Below, in pieces: positions 25,801 through 37,800 of a DNA stretch of 64,000 nt. The DNA comes from Eublepharis macularius (lineage: Eukaryota; Chordata; Lepidosauria; Squamata; Eublepharidae): positions 86,166,217 to 86,230,216 of the forward strand of contig NC_072799.1 in assembly GCF_028583425.1 (NCBI RefSeq), written 5' to 3'. Under the pieces are notes generated by a model that was not told the origin of the DNA, did no database searches, and saw nothing but the letters and a program-made list of their open reading frames with translations. The position numbers were made by a program, and so were the translations under genes. Each line of letters starts with the position of its first letter. Position 1 is the first letter of the stretch.

Positions 25801-28800
25801 GGAGTTATAGAGTTTTTTGCTTTCACTACTGTCCTCTTTTTTCCTTCTTATTTTGAAAGAAAGAAAGGAGAAACACGGATTATGACCTAGATTTCCTCTA
25901 TATGTTTAATGATATGCAATACAGATTTAATGAAAGTTTTAGAGGCTCTATATTATAATAGATTTTGAATATCTACTGTCAAAGGGATAGTGATAATGTG
26001 ATAACTGGGCCCTTGGAGCTTTTTAACTATTCTTAAATTATAGCCCTTCTCTCCAGAATATAAATGAGTGGTTAAGCTAAACGACTATCTGCTCTTCTCA
26101 ACCTCACGACTATGCGAATCCAAGTAAACAAGTACAGATGGTTAAGATAAAACAGATGAAGGAGCTACTCTTTCTAAAATGTAAAACTGTGCTTTACCCA
26201 TATAGTTATGTAGCCATTCCAGCCTCATCAATATGAAAACACAAGCAAGTAAGTTTGGCTGTAACAAAATAGAGGAAAGAGATATTTCCCTATAGAATAT
26301 AAAATTGTCTTTAAACCAAATATTGATTTGGTCTCCCCACCCTTATTACTATGAAAACCCAAGTACACAAGTTTGGAAGGCTTGGCCAGAACAGATGTAA
26401 GAAAGAGGGAAAATTAGCACAAAAATGCTCCCTTTATATAGTGATGTATACCATTGTTTTGCTGATATCTTTTGTTCTACTATTTCCATCTCCTACTCCT
26501 GGAATGACTAAGGGATTAATATCTCTGGCTAAAATGCAAAAGATGGGAAATGTGATCTATCTATTCACATAAAAATGTTTTAGCTGGCATTCTCAAAGGC
26601 CATGTGTGTGTGTGTGTTTATGTACATTAGTGTGTGTAAGAAACAGTTACAAGTCCCCCGAAACTACTGCATCTGTTGCCGAGTTCCTAGCACATGTATG
26701 TAAGCTAAGAGCACGAGTCCATAATACTTAGATTTTATTGTACATTTTTCTTTTCACTTAGTGTGATTTTATTGTGGGTTCTGACCAGTTGGGATCCCTT
26801 ATTCGCTGTCCTATGATATTTATTCATTTATCTATTTATTTTCCTTTTTTTTTCTTTATTGTATGCCAATAAAGGTAATTGAATTGATTGAAGAAACAGT
26901 TACTCCGTTCTACCATTTCTTTCCTAACTATAGAACAAACCTACTTTCACCATAACATGATGGCCCTGTTCCAAACACAGGGAAAGAAAAACTGGTGCAT
27001 GAAAATATGTTTGTGCATACAACATAGGATATAGCACTACATGCAAAATCTGACCCTGCAATCATTTCCTGTAGTGAATTATTATAGTTCCACTTTGGGA
27101 AGTTTAGTAGGAACTGTAGAAAACAGAAAATGTATTTGAAGCAGATACAATTCCTGAAAGCTTTCAAAGAGCATTCAAACGTATTCTTGATATTCTATGA
27201 AAGTAGAAAATTCACTTACCTTTGCCTCTCCAATTTCTTTATCTGCAGTCTCCAGCACAATTTCTTTGTGTCTTTCCAATTGTTGTGCCAAATGATCTAT
27301 TTCACTCAGTTCATGGCACAGTTCTTCATTTTTATTACTTAAATGAGCCACCTCGCTAGTCACATTTTTCCTACTATCCAAAAGATCTTGTATACGCATT
27401 TCAAGTTCTTTGTTTGTTTGCTGCAAAAATTCAACCTAAAAATATATTCACACCATAGCAAGTGGTTACGCATTAATAAAACTGTTCAAGTAGTACTATA
27501 CATGAATAGGATTAGTCATTTTTATTTTAAAAATCTACAAGGCTGTTTACAAACTTTACATAAAATTCACAACATTAAATAGTGAAAATAAACAGTAAAA
27601 TCAATGGTAGAAATTCAGCAACAATACAATAAAACCACATAAATTACTATTCAGCTAAACTATCCAAGCAGCATTTTAAGACAGTAATGATGGCACAAGA
27701 TAGATCTCCTGGCAAAGGAGTTCCATAGCTGGTGTATCAGCACAGAAAAAAGTCTTCTCTAATAGCCAAGAACGTATATGGGAACGTACATGGGAGTACC
27801 TGGTCCCATGCATTCTAGGGCTTTACAGATTAAAACAAGCACTCTGAACTGGGCCTAAAGCACCTCAACAGGTTCATGAGAAAGGAAATTCTACTGCATT
27901 TGCATATGCCCTGTCCATGGAGCGAGGAGAAAGCACAACCCATACAAGGATACCTTCTTCCACGGATGGAATATTCCACTGATGGAATATGATCCTTACA
28001 GCAAGTTCTTATCAACAGCCTGACCACTCAGTTGAAATTACGGAAGACTTTTCAAGGGCAACCCCACGTAACGCCCAACTAATAAAGCTTGCATGTTACC
28101 ACAGCATGGATGTTACCAGAAGGTAATAGATGACCTGTACACTAACCAAAACTGGTGAAAGGGTTTACACTAGAAACTTCATGAGACTCCGTAAAAGAGC
28201 TGAAATATCTTCTGGTTGTGAAAATGAGCTTTAACAGGAAATGTATGTAACTTCTTTATAATCATATGAATCACCTATAGTAGTTCCACCTTATCTGGAC
28301 TGAGAGAGACATTAGCCCTCATCAAGATCATCACTAACTGTTCAGGACATCTGCATCCATATCTGGATTAAGTGAAAAGGAAAAAGAGGTGGGTATCATC
28401 CACACATCAATGACACCTTATCACAAATCTCTAGGCAACCTCTGCCAGTTACACAAGGATGTTAAATCACTATCCAGAACTCCACAGAGTAAATGCAATA
28501 ATACTGCAGAGCAAAAGTCTCCCCAGCATCCCCTTCTGTAATATGTGTACCAGCAGGGAGTGGAAACACTGGACCATAGAGTCTCCCACATCAACTCTGG
28601 ATAGGCAGGATTATTTCTCTAAGAATCCCTCATAATTATTAGATGCAGTATTTTTCTGTCCTTAAGCTATGAAATCCATGACTGACAAACAGCTAATATT
28701 GTAATGATGTCTTGAAGCTTTTGGTAAAAGAAGCCAAGGCGGGAATAACATGAAGATGTATCACCAACTCTATCACTGCTTTGTTAATGTGCCAAGACAC

Positions 28801-31800
28801 AGTAGCTAAAGAAAGGATAGATTAGCAGAAGTTTAGACATGTACCACAAGAAGTCTTTTGCATATTATGAGGGTAGTGTGGTCAGAGTAATCTTGTGATT
28901 TTTTTGCTAAAGAAGTACCAATTCTGAGAAACACAGTTCAAAGTAGCTTGCCTCAAAGCTAGTAGAGCTATGATTCTTAAGTGTGTTACCTGCAAATTTA
29001 AATGAGCAATAATCTTTTCATTACTTCTGCTTCTGGCCTCTAGAGATATGACATCATGAGAGCGACCACCATCCAGTGCTAATGATAAACGCTCAATTTC
29101 TGCATCTCGTAATTCAACCTATGAAAACAAAATTGATTGTTCTTTGGAATGTTTAGTATCCATACTAGGGGTGTGTGAAATCTGGGTTTGTGAACCAGCA
29201 AAATAGCCAGATTTTTGGGATAAATTTGGGTTTACCCGAAGCAGGAAAACAATCTGGAATCCCCTAAACCCTAAGTGGCAACCCACTTCAGAATTAGGGC
29301 ATTTCAGCCGCTTCGGTATGCTCCGTAAAGATTCAGCGCATACAGAAGATCACAGCAGGAGTTCTCGGCTTTTTCACCTGATGGGAGGGGGGAAGAGGGA
29401 ACTCCCTGTTCCCTCATCCCATTGAGTGAAAAAGCCAGCCTCAAAACTTTCAAAGCTCAAAGCAATGCTGAAAAGCCCTGCTCTGAGCTTTAAAAAAGTC
29501 CAAGCCGGTTATTTCACCCAATGGGAGGGAGCTCCCTCTGCCTCCCTCCCATTGGATGAAATAGCCAGCCTGGCTACTTTCAAAGCTCAGAGCAGCGCTG
29601 AAAAGCCCTGCTCTGAGCTTTGAAAAACTCCAAGCCAGCTATTTTCACCCAAGGAGAGGGAGCTCTCTCTGCCTCCCTCCTCCTCCCTTTGAAAGTATGC
29701 AGGCTGGCTATTTTCCTCCTATTGGGTGAAATAGCCAGCTTTGACTTTTTCAAAGCTCAGAGCAGGGCTTTTCAGCACTGCTCTGAGCTCTGAAAGTATG
29801 CAGGCTGGCTATTTCATTCAATAGGAGGGAGGCAGAAGAAGCTCCCTCCCACTGGGTGAAATAGCCAGCTTGGACTTTTTCAAAGCTCAGAGCAGGGCTT
29901 TTCAGCCCTGCTCTGATTATAGAAATTAAGAAATTAAGAAGCCGATTATAGAAATTAAAAAGCCAGTTTGGTGTAGTGGTTAAGAGTGCGGGACTCTAAT
30001 CTGGAGAGCCGGGTTTGATTCCCCACTCCTCCACTTGAAGCCAGCTGGGTGACCTTGGGCTAGTCACAGCTCTCTGGAGCTCTTTCAGCCCCACCCACCT
30101 CACAGGGTGTATTCTTGTGGGGATAATAATCACATACTTTGTAAACCGCTCTGAGTGGGCATTAAATTGTCCTGAAGGGCGGTATATAAATCAAATGTTG
30201 TTGTTGTTATAAAAATAGATCTTATTCTACCTGTTTGCTGTAATTTTTCACTCCATGTTCAGCTATCTCTAACTTTTCTTGATAGTCCGCCACTTCCAGT
30301 TGCAGCTCATGAATTCTGAAATATATTTGTATAGATATCCATTCAAGAATTTTATATTAACAAGCTATTCTCCTCAGAAGAGACTGGAACAAACTACAAG
30401 ACGAACTAAAGTTCATCACGAACTGGTTAGTTCGTGGAAGCCCATTTTCCACGAACTTCCACAAACTGGTCTGCCACTACATTTGGTTCGTGTTAAACCC
30501 CAATACCCCTTTCTGCAAAACGGCATGGAAAAGGGCATTTAACCCCCCCATCAGCTGCTTTTCGGGGATCTCCCCAACAAGCAGCTGATCTAAGCCTGCA
30601 GGGGTGAAATGCCCCTTTCCCTGCCGCTTCGCAGCAGCAGGGAAAGGGGCATTTAAACCCCCGGATCAGCAGCAGCACAGAAAGGGGTATTTAAGTCCCA
30701 CAAACCGGTCTGCAAACTGGGGCAAGTTCGTGAACGTTCGTGGTTCGTGAAACAGGACGAACCACGAACCACACAGTTAATTTTTTTTCAATTCGTGCCC
30801 ACTTCTGCTGCTCAGATAGTTTTCTCACTCTGCCTTCTCTGGCTACCCTAGAGAACTCGAACAAAAGCCAGTGAGTTACAGGTTGAAAGTAATCACTGTG
30901 ATAAATATCAATACAATGCTTAAAAAATTAACAAAAACAACAAAGCATGCATAGGATTCATTAGATTCAATGCGATGCAGTTTTTAACAATGTTTAATTA
31001 AAATATACATTAAATAGCAGGAAATGTACTTCTTTATCATTATTTATTTTTACAAGTAAAGTGAAGAATGTAAACGAATAGGTATCATATTCAACTACAC
31101 TGTTCTTGTGTATATTTAATTAGTGGTGATTCTAAGGGGTTTTTTTAAAAAAACACTTTAACATAGGAACACAAACATGGCAATCTGCAAACTGGAGGAA
31201 TTCCTCCAGTACACTTTCTATCAAAGATATATATATATATATATTCCTTTGCATTTTCAGTGCTTATGTATGTAGTTTTATCACATACAAGAAGACAAGA
31301 GAGAAATATTAGAGAAGCATTACTGATACGTCTACATTTAAAAGAGAGAGCCAGTTTGGTATAGTGGTTAAGAGCAGCAGGATTCTAATCTGGAGAACTG
31401 GGTTTGATTCCCCACTCTTCCTCTTGAAGCCAGCTGGGTAACCTTGGGTCAGTCACAGCTCTACCAGAGCTCTCTCAGCCCCACCCTGTTGACATAGGAA
31501 GCCAAGAAGCATGTCTATGTCTTGCTGTTTGTATCTGTCATGTCACTACTGATGTAAAAGATCTATTTGACAGGTCCTTGGATGATGCAAGAGCAGAGAA
31601 ACAACCTACGACACCTCACCAGATGTGTTATGATTGGACACTGGGGGGTGCTATGGGAGGATATAAGCCAGCAGTGTCTTGTGCTGGAGTGGAGCTTGTT
31701 CCATTAGGTGCTTGGCGAAGCACTTTGACACTGAGAACAAGATTCTGTATATAAGTCACTGTAAATAAACGGTACATACACTTGAATGCTGTAAGTGTGT

Positions 31801-34800
31801 GGAAGCCTTATTTATAGCTCAGCTACAGTTCAAACCACACTGCGCCAACACACCCACCTCACAAGGTGGTTGTCGGTTGTTTGTAAACCAAAATGTGGGC
31901 ATTAAGTCGTCCTGAAGAGCGGTATATAAATCGAATGTTGTTGTTATGTTATTATTATAATAAAAGGCACATTGATGACCTGTTATCAGCCACTTGAAGA
32001 AGATCAGCAATATACGGGTCATCCGGCTGAGGAACTGGATAGGCATCAATTCCCGAGGGAGGGACTGGTTGATCTATTTGCATACGCTGACGCCTGAATG
32101 GAATATTTCTTTTCCTGCCACCTACAAAGATAAATGGGTATAATTTAAAAATGAATCCAAACATACTTTTTTAATCTAAACTGAGAAGAAAAGCCTGCAG
32201 GATTTTATTTGTTTCTGACATAAACCTTTTAATGATAGTCCAAATCTGAACAAAAGAAACAGAAACAAAGAAAGGACAGGGAACTTGAAGAAACAACCCT
32301 GAAGGCTCATAGGAATGGGTTTATTAAGGCCTAATGGATCCGGTTTATTCAGAGGAACTGCTTTAGTAATATCACATGCTCTCTGATGAAGTTTTAAAAT
32401 AGCTATTCTATTACCCTTTTTACTTCATTGGTTGCTAATGTGATTGGATTGGATTAAATTTTAAGTATCCTACTATATAATTCCCGTAGCGTGTGCTCAA
32501 CGACTCACATTTATGCTGCTGTGCCTGAACGGGGCGCACCAGCATAAAAGGGCGCTGGGAAGGCCGCTTCCGGAGGGCGCCACTAGCTGCCGGAGGCGGT
32601 GCGGGAAGGAGGCCGGAGGCAATGCGGGAAGGGCAGTGCGCCAGCAAGCCACAGCGGGGGAGAAGCCCCCCACCCTCTGACCCCCGCCGGAGCTGAGCTG
32701 CACTGCTTTCGGCATCGATGGGGCGAGGGCAAAGCGCTCGCTGCCGCGTCAGCCCCGCCGGAGCCGGGCGCACCACTCAGCAAAGACCCGGGGCCTCGCA
32801 GGGCGGCACCACACTGCTGTCCTTGGGCCCGGGGCAAGGCAGCGTGAGCGGAGCGCCGCCCCTGGAGACGCAGCGCACCGCTCTCCGATCCAAAAGCCCA
32901 TTGCCTCCCTCCCTGCCTTTCCTCTCCACACCCCACCTGGCTCTCAGCCCTCCCCAAAAGCCCATTGCCTCCCTCCCTGCCTTTCCTCTCCACACCCCAC
33001 CTGCCTCTGAGCCCTCCCCAAACCCCCATTGCCTCCCTACCTTCCATTCCTCCCCACACCCCACCTGCCTCTCAGCCCTCCCCAAACCCCCATTGCCTCC
33101 CTACCTGCCAATCCACACCCCACCTGCCCCTCAGCCCTCCTCAAACCCCCATTGCCTCCCTACCTGCCAATCTTCCCCACACCCCACCTGCCTCTCAGCC
33201 CTCCTCAAACCCCCATTGCTTCCCTACCTGCCAATCTTCCCCACACCCCACCTGCCTCTCAGTCCTCCCCAAACCCCCATTGCCTCCCTACCTGCCATCC
33301 CTCCCCAGACCCCTCCTGCCTCAGCCCTCCCCAAACCCCCATTGCCTCCCTACCTGCCATCCTTCCCCAGACCCCTCCTGCTTCTCACCTCTCCAGACCC
33401 CCCTTGCCCCCCACCTGCCAGCCCTTCCTAACCACACCCCCCACCAGCCCTCCCCAGCCCCAGCTTTCTAGAGCCCATTGTATTTATTTGCACAACAGGC
33501 TCTGTTTCTAGTAACATCGTATTTACATAACTACATTAAAGATAACCTAAGACAAAAAGATGTATCAGTGTGTTAAGACATTGCTGTACAAGAATGTTTG
33601 CATGCAAAATTAATGTAATGCTGTCCTTAACAGCTTTGGTTTCTTTTAAAGCAACCAAGAGCTTCAATCCTATGAAAATTTATTAGGGTGTAAATACTAC
33701 TGAACTCAGGACTTTCCCCGCAGGGATTCTGGCCTCATACTGCTTGTTTATCCCCTGATTTCCACATATATTTTTGTGCCTTCAGTTTTTGCTTTTGTAA
33801 ATTTTTTCTCCCTAGTTCTTTTTAGACCACTTTTATCTTGATCTTTTTCTGGAAGCCAATTTTGAGTCCCTTCTGCATAATGTTTCTTTCAGTGTACTTT
33901 GTACTGCCCATTCCCACCCACCTCCAACCCATTTTTTGATGAATGGACTGTCATCATTGTCAAACCATTCTCGCTCCAGGTGCTAGAAAAAAGTGGCACA
34001 CTTTGGAAGGGACGTAGCACTTCACTTATGGTTCATAAATGGATAGGTGCCATGGCTGCTCCCCTTTTAGGATTCCTTGTGCAGACAGGCAGGCATGGGG
34101 GGCGGGGGGGGGGGGAGTCTCACATCAACCCTACTCGATAGTCAGCTGCAGCCCCTCACCTGGGAATGCTATCCCCCACCCAGCAGCCTTGTGCGTGTCA
34201 ACGTACTGCCCTCTTTCTCTTCGTTTCTAAGTGCATGTTTTTTAAAAAAATTTTAATTCAGCCATCACAGCAATAAATCAATACAAGCATGCACAAAAAA
34301 GTTAAAAGGGGGTTGCTGTGACATCACCGATGATGCTACCAAATATGATAGCACCCTGGACTGATTATCCTGATTATTTAAGGCACACACAGAAGAAAAT
34401 AAACCAACTCCACAACTGTAAAAATGCAGAGGGAGAGCAGTCACGCAGAACCATGCCCAAACCAATTTCAGTGCTTGTGAACAGACTGCCAAGAAAATTG
34501 GGAGTAAGGTGGAAAGCAGATGGAAAAGTCCTCAGGTAGAAAAGTCCTCAGTGAGACTTACTTCCAAGAAATCATACTTAGTGTGCTATATACACTTTCA
34601 ATATATAGTGCCAGACAGAGAAATTTTACAAGATGGCAAAGGTTAGTATAGGGATCTATCAGAAAATAGCCTTTTTCATGGGAGAGAGAGGACGTTGCAG
34701 AGACAACAGAATGAGAAAGTAAGAGATAAGCAGGTGGATGCAGATCATATATGGTGTTGCAGTTTTTCTTTCTGTGCCTCTCTTGGGATAAAACATTAAG

Positions 34801-37800
34801 CTGCATGTAAGCAGACATCAGAAGTGTATGATGCCAATGAATTTTGCTTTACTATGAATGAACAAATCATGTATTAACAAGATGTGCCTGTCAAGGTAAA
34901 TAAACACAGAGATGAGGCAGCTAGCAGTGACTGATCAAAGTCATCAGTAGTTACAGAGTGATGACAGGTAGCTATCATGTGATATCAGCCAGGTGATGTA
35001 TGTCTCTCTATATGTCAAGGTCATTTGGGCTGGCACAGTGAGTCAGCACTGTGCTGTGATAAGCTAGTAATTAATATATAAGAATGCAGTCTTTTACTGT
35101 AAAGAGCTCCAGCTCTACGGGTTGCTGGCGAAGCACTTTGTCAGTCAACATAATAAGTCTGTAATGTATCCACCTGTAAATTGTATAATACACCATTTGT
35201 ACTAAAGCTTGGTGTGTCGTGTCTTCTCTTGAACCTGCCACTGAGGCCAGTACAACGTAAGCAAACCGCGACAGTGCCTTCTTACTTTGATAAACCAGTG
35301 AATATTCTTTGTTTTGTAACTTATGAAATTCTTTGTTCTATAACTTATAAAAGATAACTGCACCATAATTGTAGGTCTTCACTTTGTTACAACAGCAGCT
35401 GCTTAAATAGTTTTGTAGCTTCTTTTAACCTGGATTGAGTGATTATTTTCCACAACAGGGATGATCAGGATTTATTCTATGCTATCTATAGAAGTTATTA
35501 AAAATTACTAGCTAATAGTTCTATAATACTCTATTTTGGCTTGTCCACAGATGCTTTACCTGTGACGCCATATCATTGCTGAAATACATGGGTAAGGCTC
35601 AGCCTGAGAGCAGCAAATACTTAAAAGCAATTATACTTTAACCTCAACATGTTCCCCAATACCACAATTTCTTGAAGGCTCCAGTCTTTCAGTGACCACC
35701 TAGAATTCCCACTAGACATGGGCATGAACGGAAAAAAAAATGAACAAGCTGTTCGTTGCCATCCACGAACAATGAACAATGAACAGTAACAAACATGACC
35801 CTGTTCACAAACATGTTCGTTGTCCCTTTAAACTATCAGCTGGCCCCCTGCCAGCTGATAGTTTAAAGGGCCCTTTCCTGCCACGTGCAAGGGGCAGGGC
35901 CCTTTAAACACCCCACAAACTGACCTTCCCAATGTCTAATACCCACCAAATTTGCAGGGGACATAGTCCCATGTTTCAGAGAGATTGCACCCCGGGAAAG
36001 GCATGATCCATGGGTCATTCCTTTTGTTGTCATTTTCTCTTCTTAGTGGCAAAAACGGGAATCTCTGGTGGAAGCTACTTTGAGGGGTTACAAACTGACC
36101 TTCCCAATGTCCAATACCCACCAAATTTGCAGAGGACATAGTCCTCACTGTCCTCCGAAGACCCCCCAAGTTTCAGAGAGATTGCACCCTGGGAAAGGCA
36201 TGATGCATGGGTCTCCCTCTTTGTTGTCATTTTCTCTTCACAGTGGCAAAAACGAGACTCTTTGCTGAAAGTACTTTGAAGGGTTAAAGCCAGAAGGAAA
36301 GCCAGAAGGAGTTCAGAGTTCAGTCCCTGTCGTTACCAGGGGAAGTGATTGAAAGGCCTGTCTGACTTGACAAATGGCTGACGAAGGCAACGAACAAGGC
36401 TTGCAATGACCGCTTGTTCGTTTAGAATGGAGCCTCGTGAACGACTTGTTCGCGAACAAACAGGCTGTTTGTGGGTTCTTTTCGTTCGTAATGCTGTTCG
36501 TGCCCATGTATAATTCCCACCACCCACATGGGCTTCTCTGCTGATTTCAAGAAAGCTGAACAAGGTCATATTATGTAGTAATACTTTCGCTCCAATGTCT
36601 GTAAGTGACCTGTTCATTCAGGAGTTCTCTGTACGTTTATGGGCTACAGATCAAGCACTTGGACTGAAATTTGCTTTCAATGGTGCATGCTGAATTCTAA
36701 CAAAAATTAAGTATGCTTAAGTACCTATATTTGGGTGTCGGACTACAGCCCTAGTAAGTGGAAATGTAGCAGATTGGAATAATGAATACAAAGACCAACT
36801 CATAGTTTGCAGCTGTACCTGGGGTCTGGACCACTGCTTGCAGATTTTTCTCTTCGAGCTGCTGGATTTTTTCAGTCTTAGCTTTGTTCTCTTTCTCTAG
36901 GGATCTAATTTTATGTATATATTGGTTATTCAGAAATTTCATGTCTGCAGTCTCATGTTCTACTTTCCTCAATGTAGCTTTCAAATCTTAAAGGAAATTT
37001 AAAAAAACTTTTAATAGTATAATAAATTTCCAAAAAAATATAAAGGGAAAAACACACACATCAGAAAAAATGTATACGTTCACTCAATATTTGAAAGCCG
37101 CAACTACCAAAACTTAGCTAAGTCATACAAAATTTTCATATTACCTTTGATCTGATGCTCTGATTGTTCTTTCAGTTTCAGAATCTCTAGATGTAGTTCG
37201 TTATTTTCACGGGTGAGCCTAGCATTTTCATTACGATAAGGTTCCAGAATAGCATCAAAGTTGCTAAATTCTTTTTCAATTTTTCCAGCAGATAACTTTG
37301 TACTCCGGAGACTCTCAGTTGTATGAACAAGATCACTGAAATCCAAGGTCAGCACAGAAAACAAGTTACAAAGAAAAATCATGGAACAGCAAAATTGCTG
37401 CTACAGATGCCCAGCTTCAAGGACCTCTAGCCCCAAGATTCACCAGCCAACCCAATGTTGTGGTTGCCTGAGCCCTCTCTTCCCAAGCCCTCTGTGTCTA
37501 ACAGAAAACTTGATGGAGGTGGGGGCTCATGCTGTGCTTTGATTTCAAAGCTAAGTGCCATGCAGGTCTATTGGAGCAGGCAGTTCCCTCTAAACTTCAG
37601 CATGAAGCACATATCCATGCACAGGGACTGTAGATATTCAAATAATACAGTAAAGCCAACAAGGTTCCCCCTCAAGGAAAAAAGTTTGAAAACCACAGCT
37701 CTAGGATGTAGTAAGCAAACAATAGCAAGATTTTTTTTTCAAACCATGTTTGGTCTATTTCTCTGCATTTTTAAAGAGGACTGAAATCAGTTTCAGTGAT

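Noticed and set aside
32718..33511. Overlapping Pro-rich frames of 160-237 codons on both strands
   Set aside because: They are produced by the pyrimidine-rich minisatellite; repeated units, no conserved protein.
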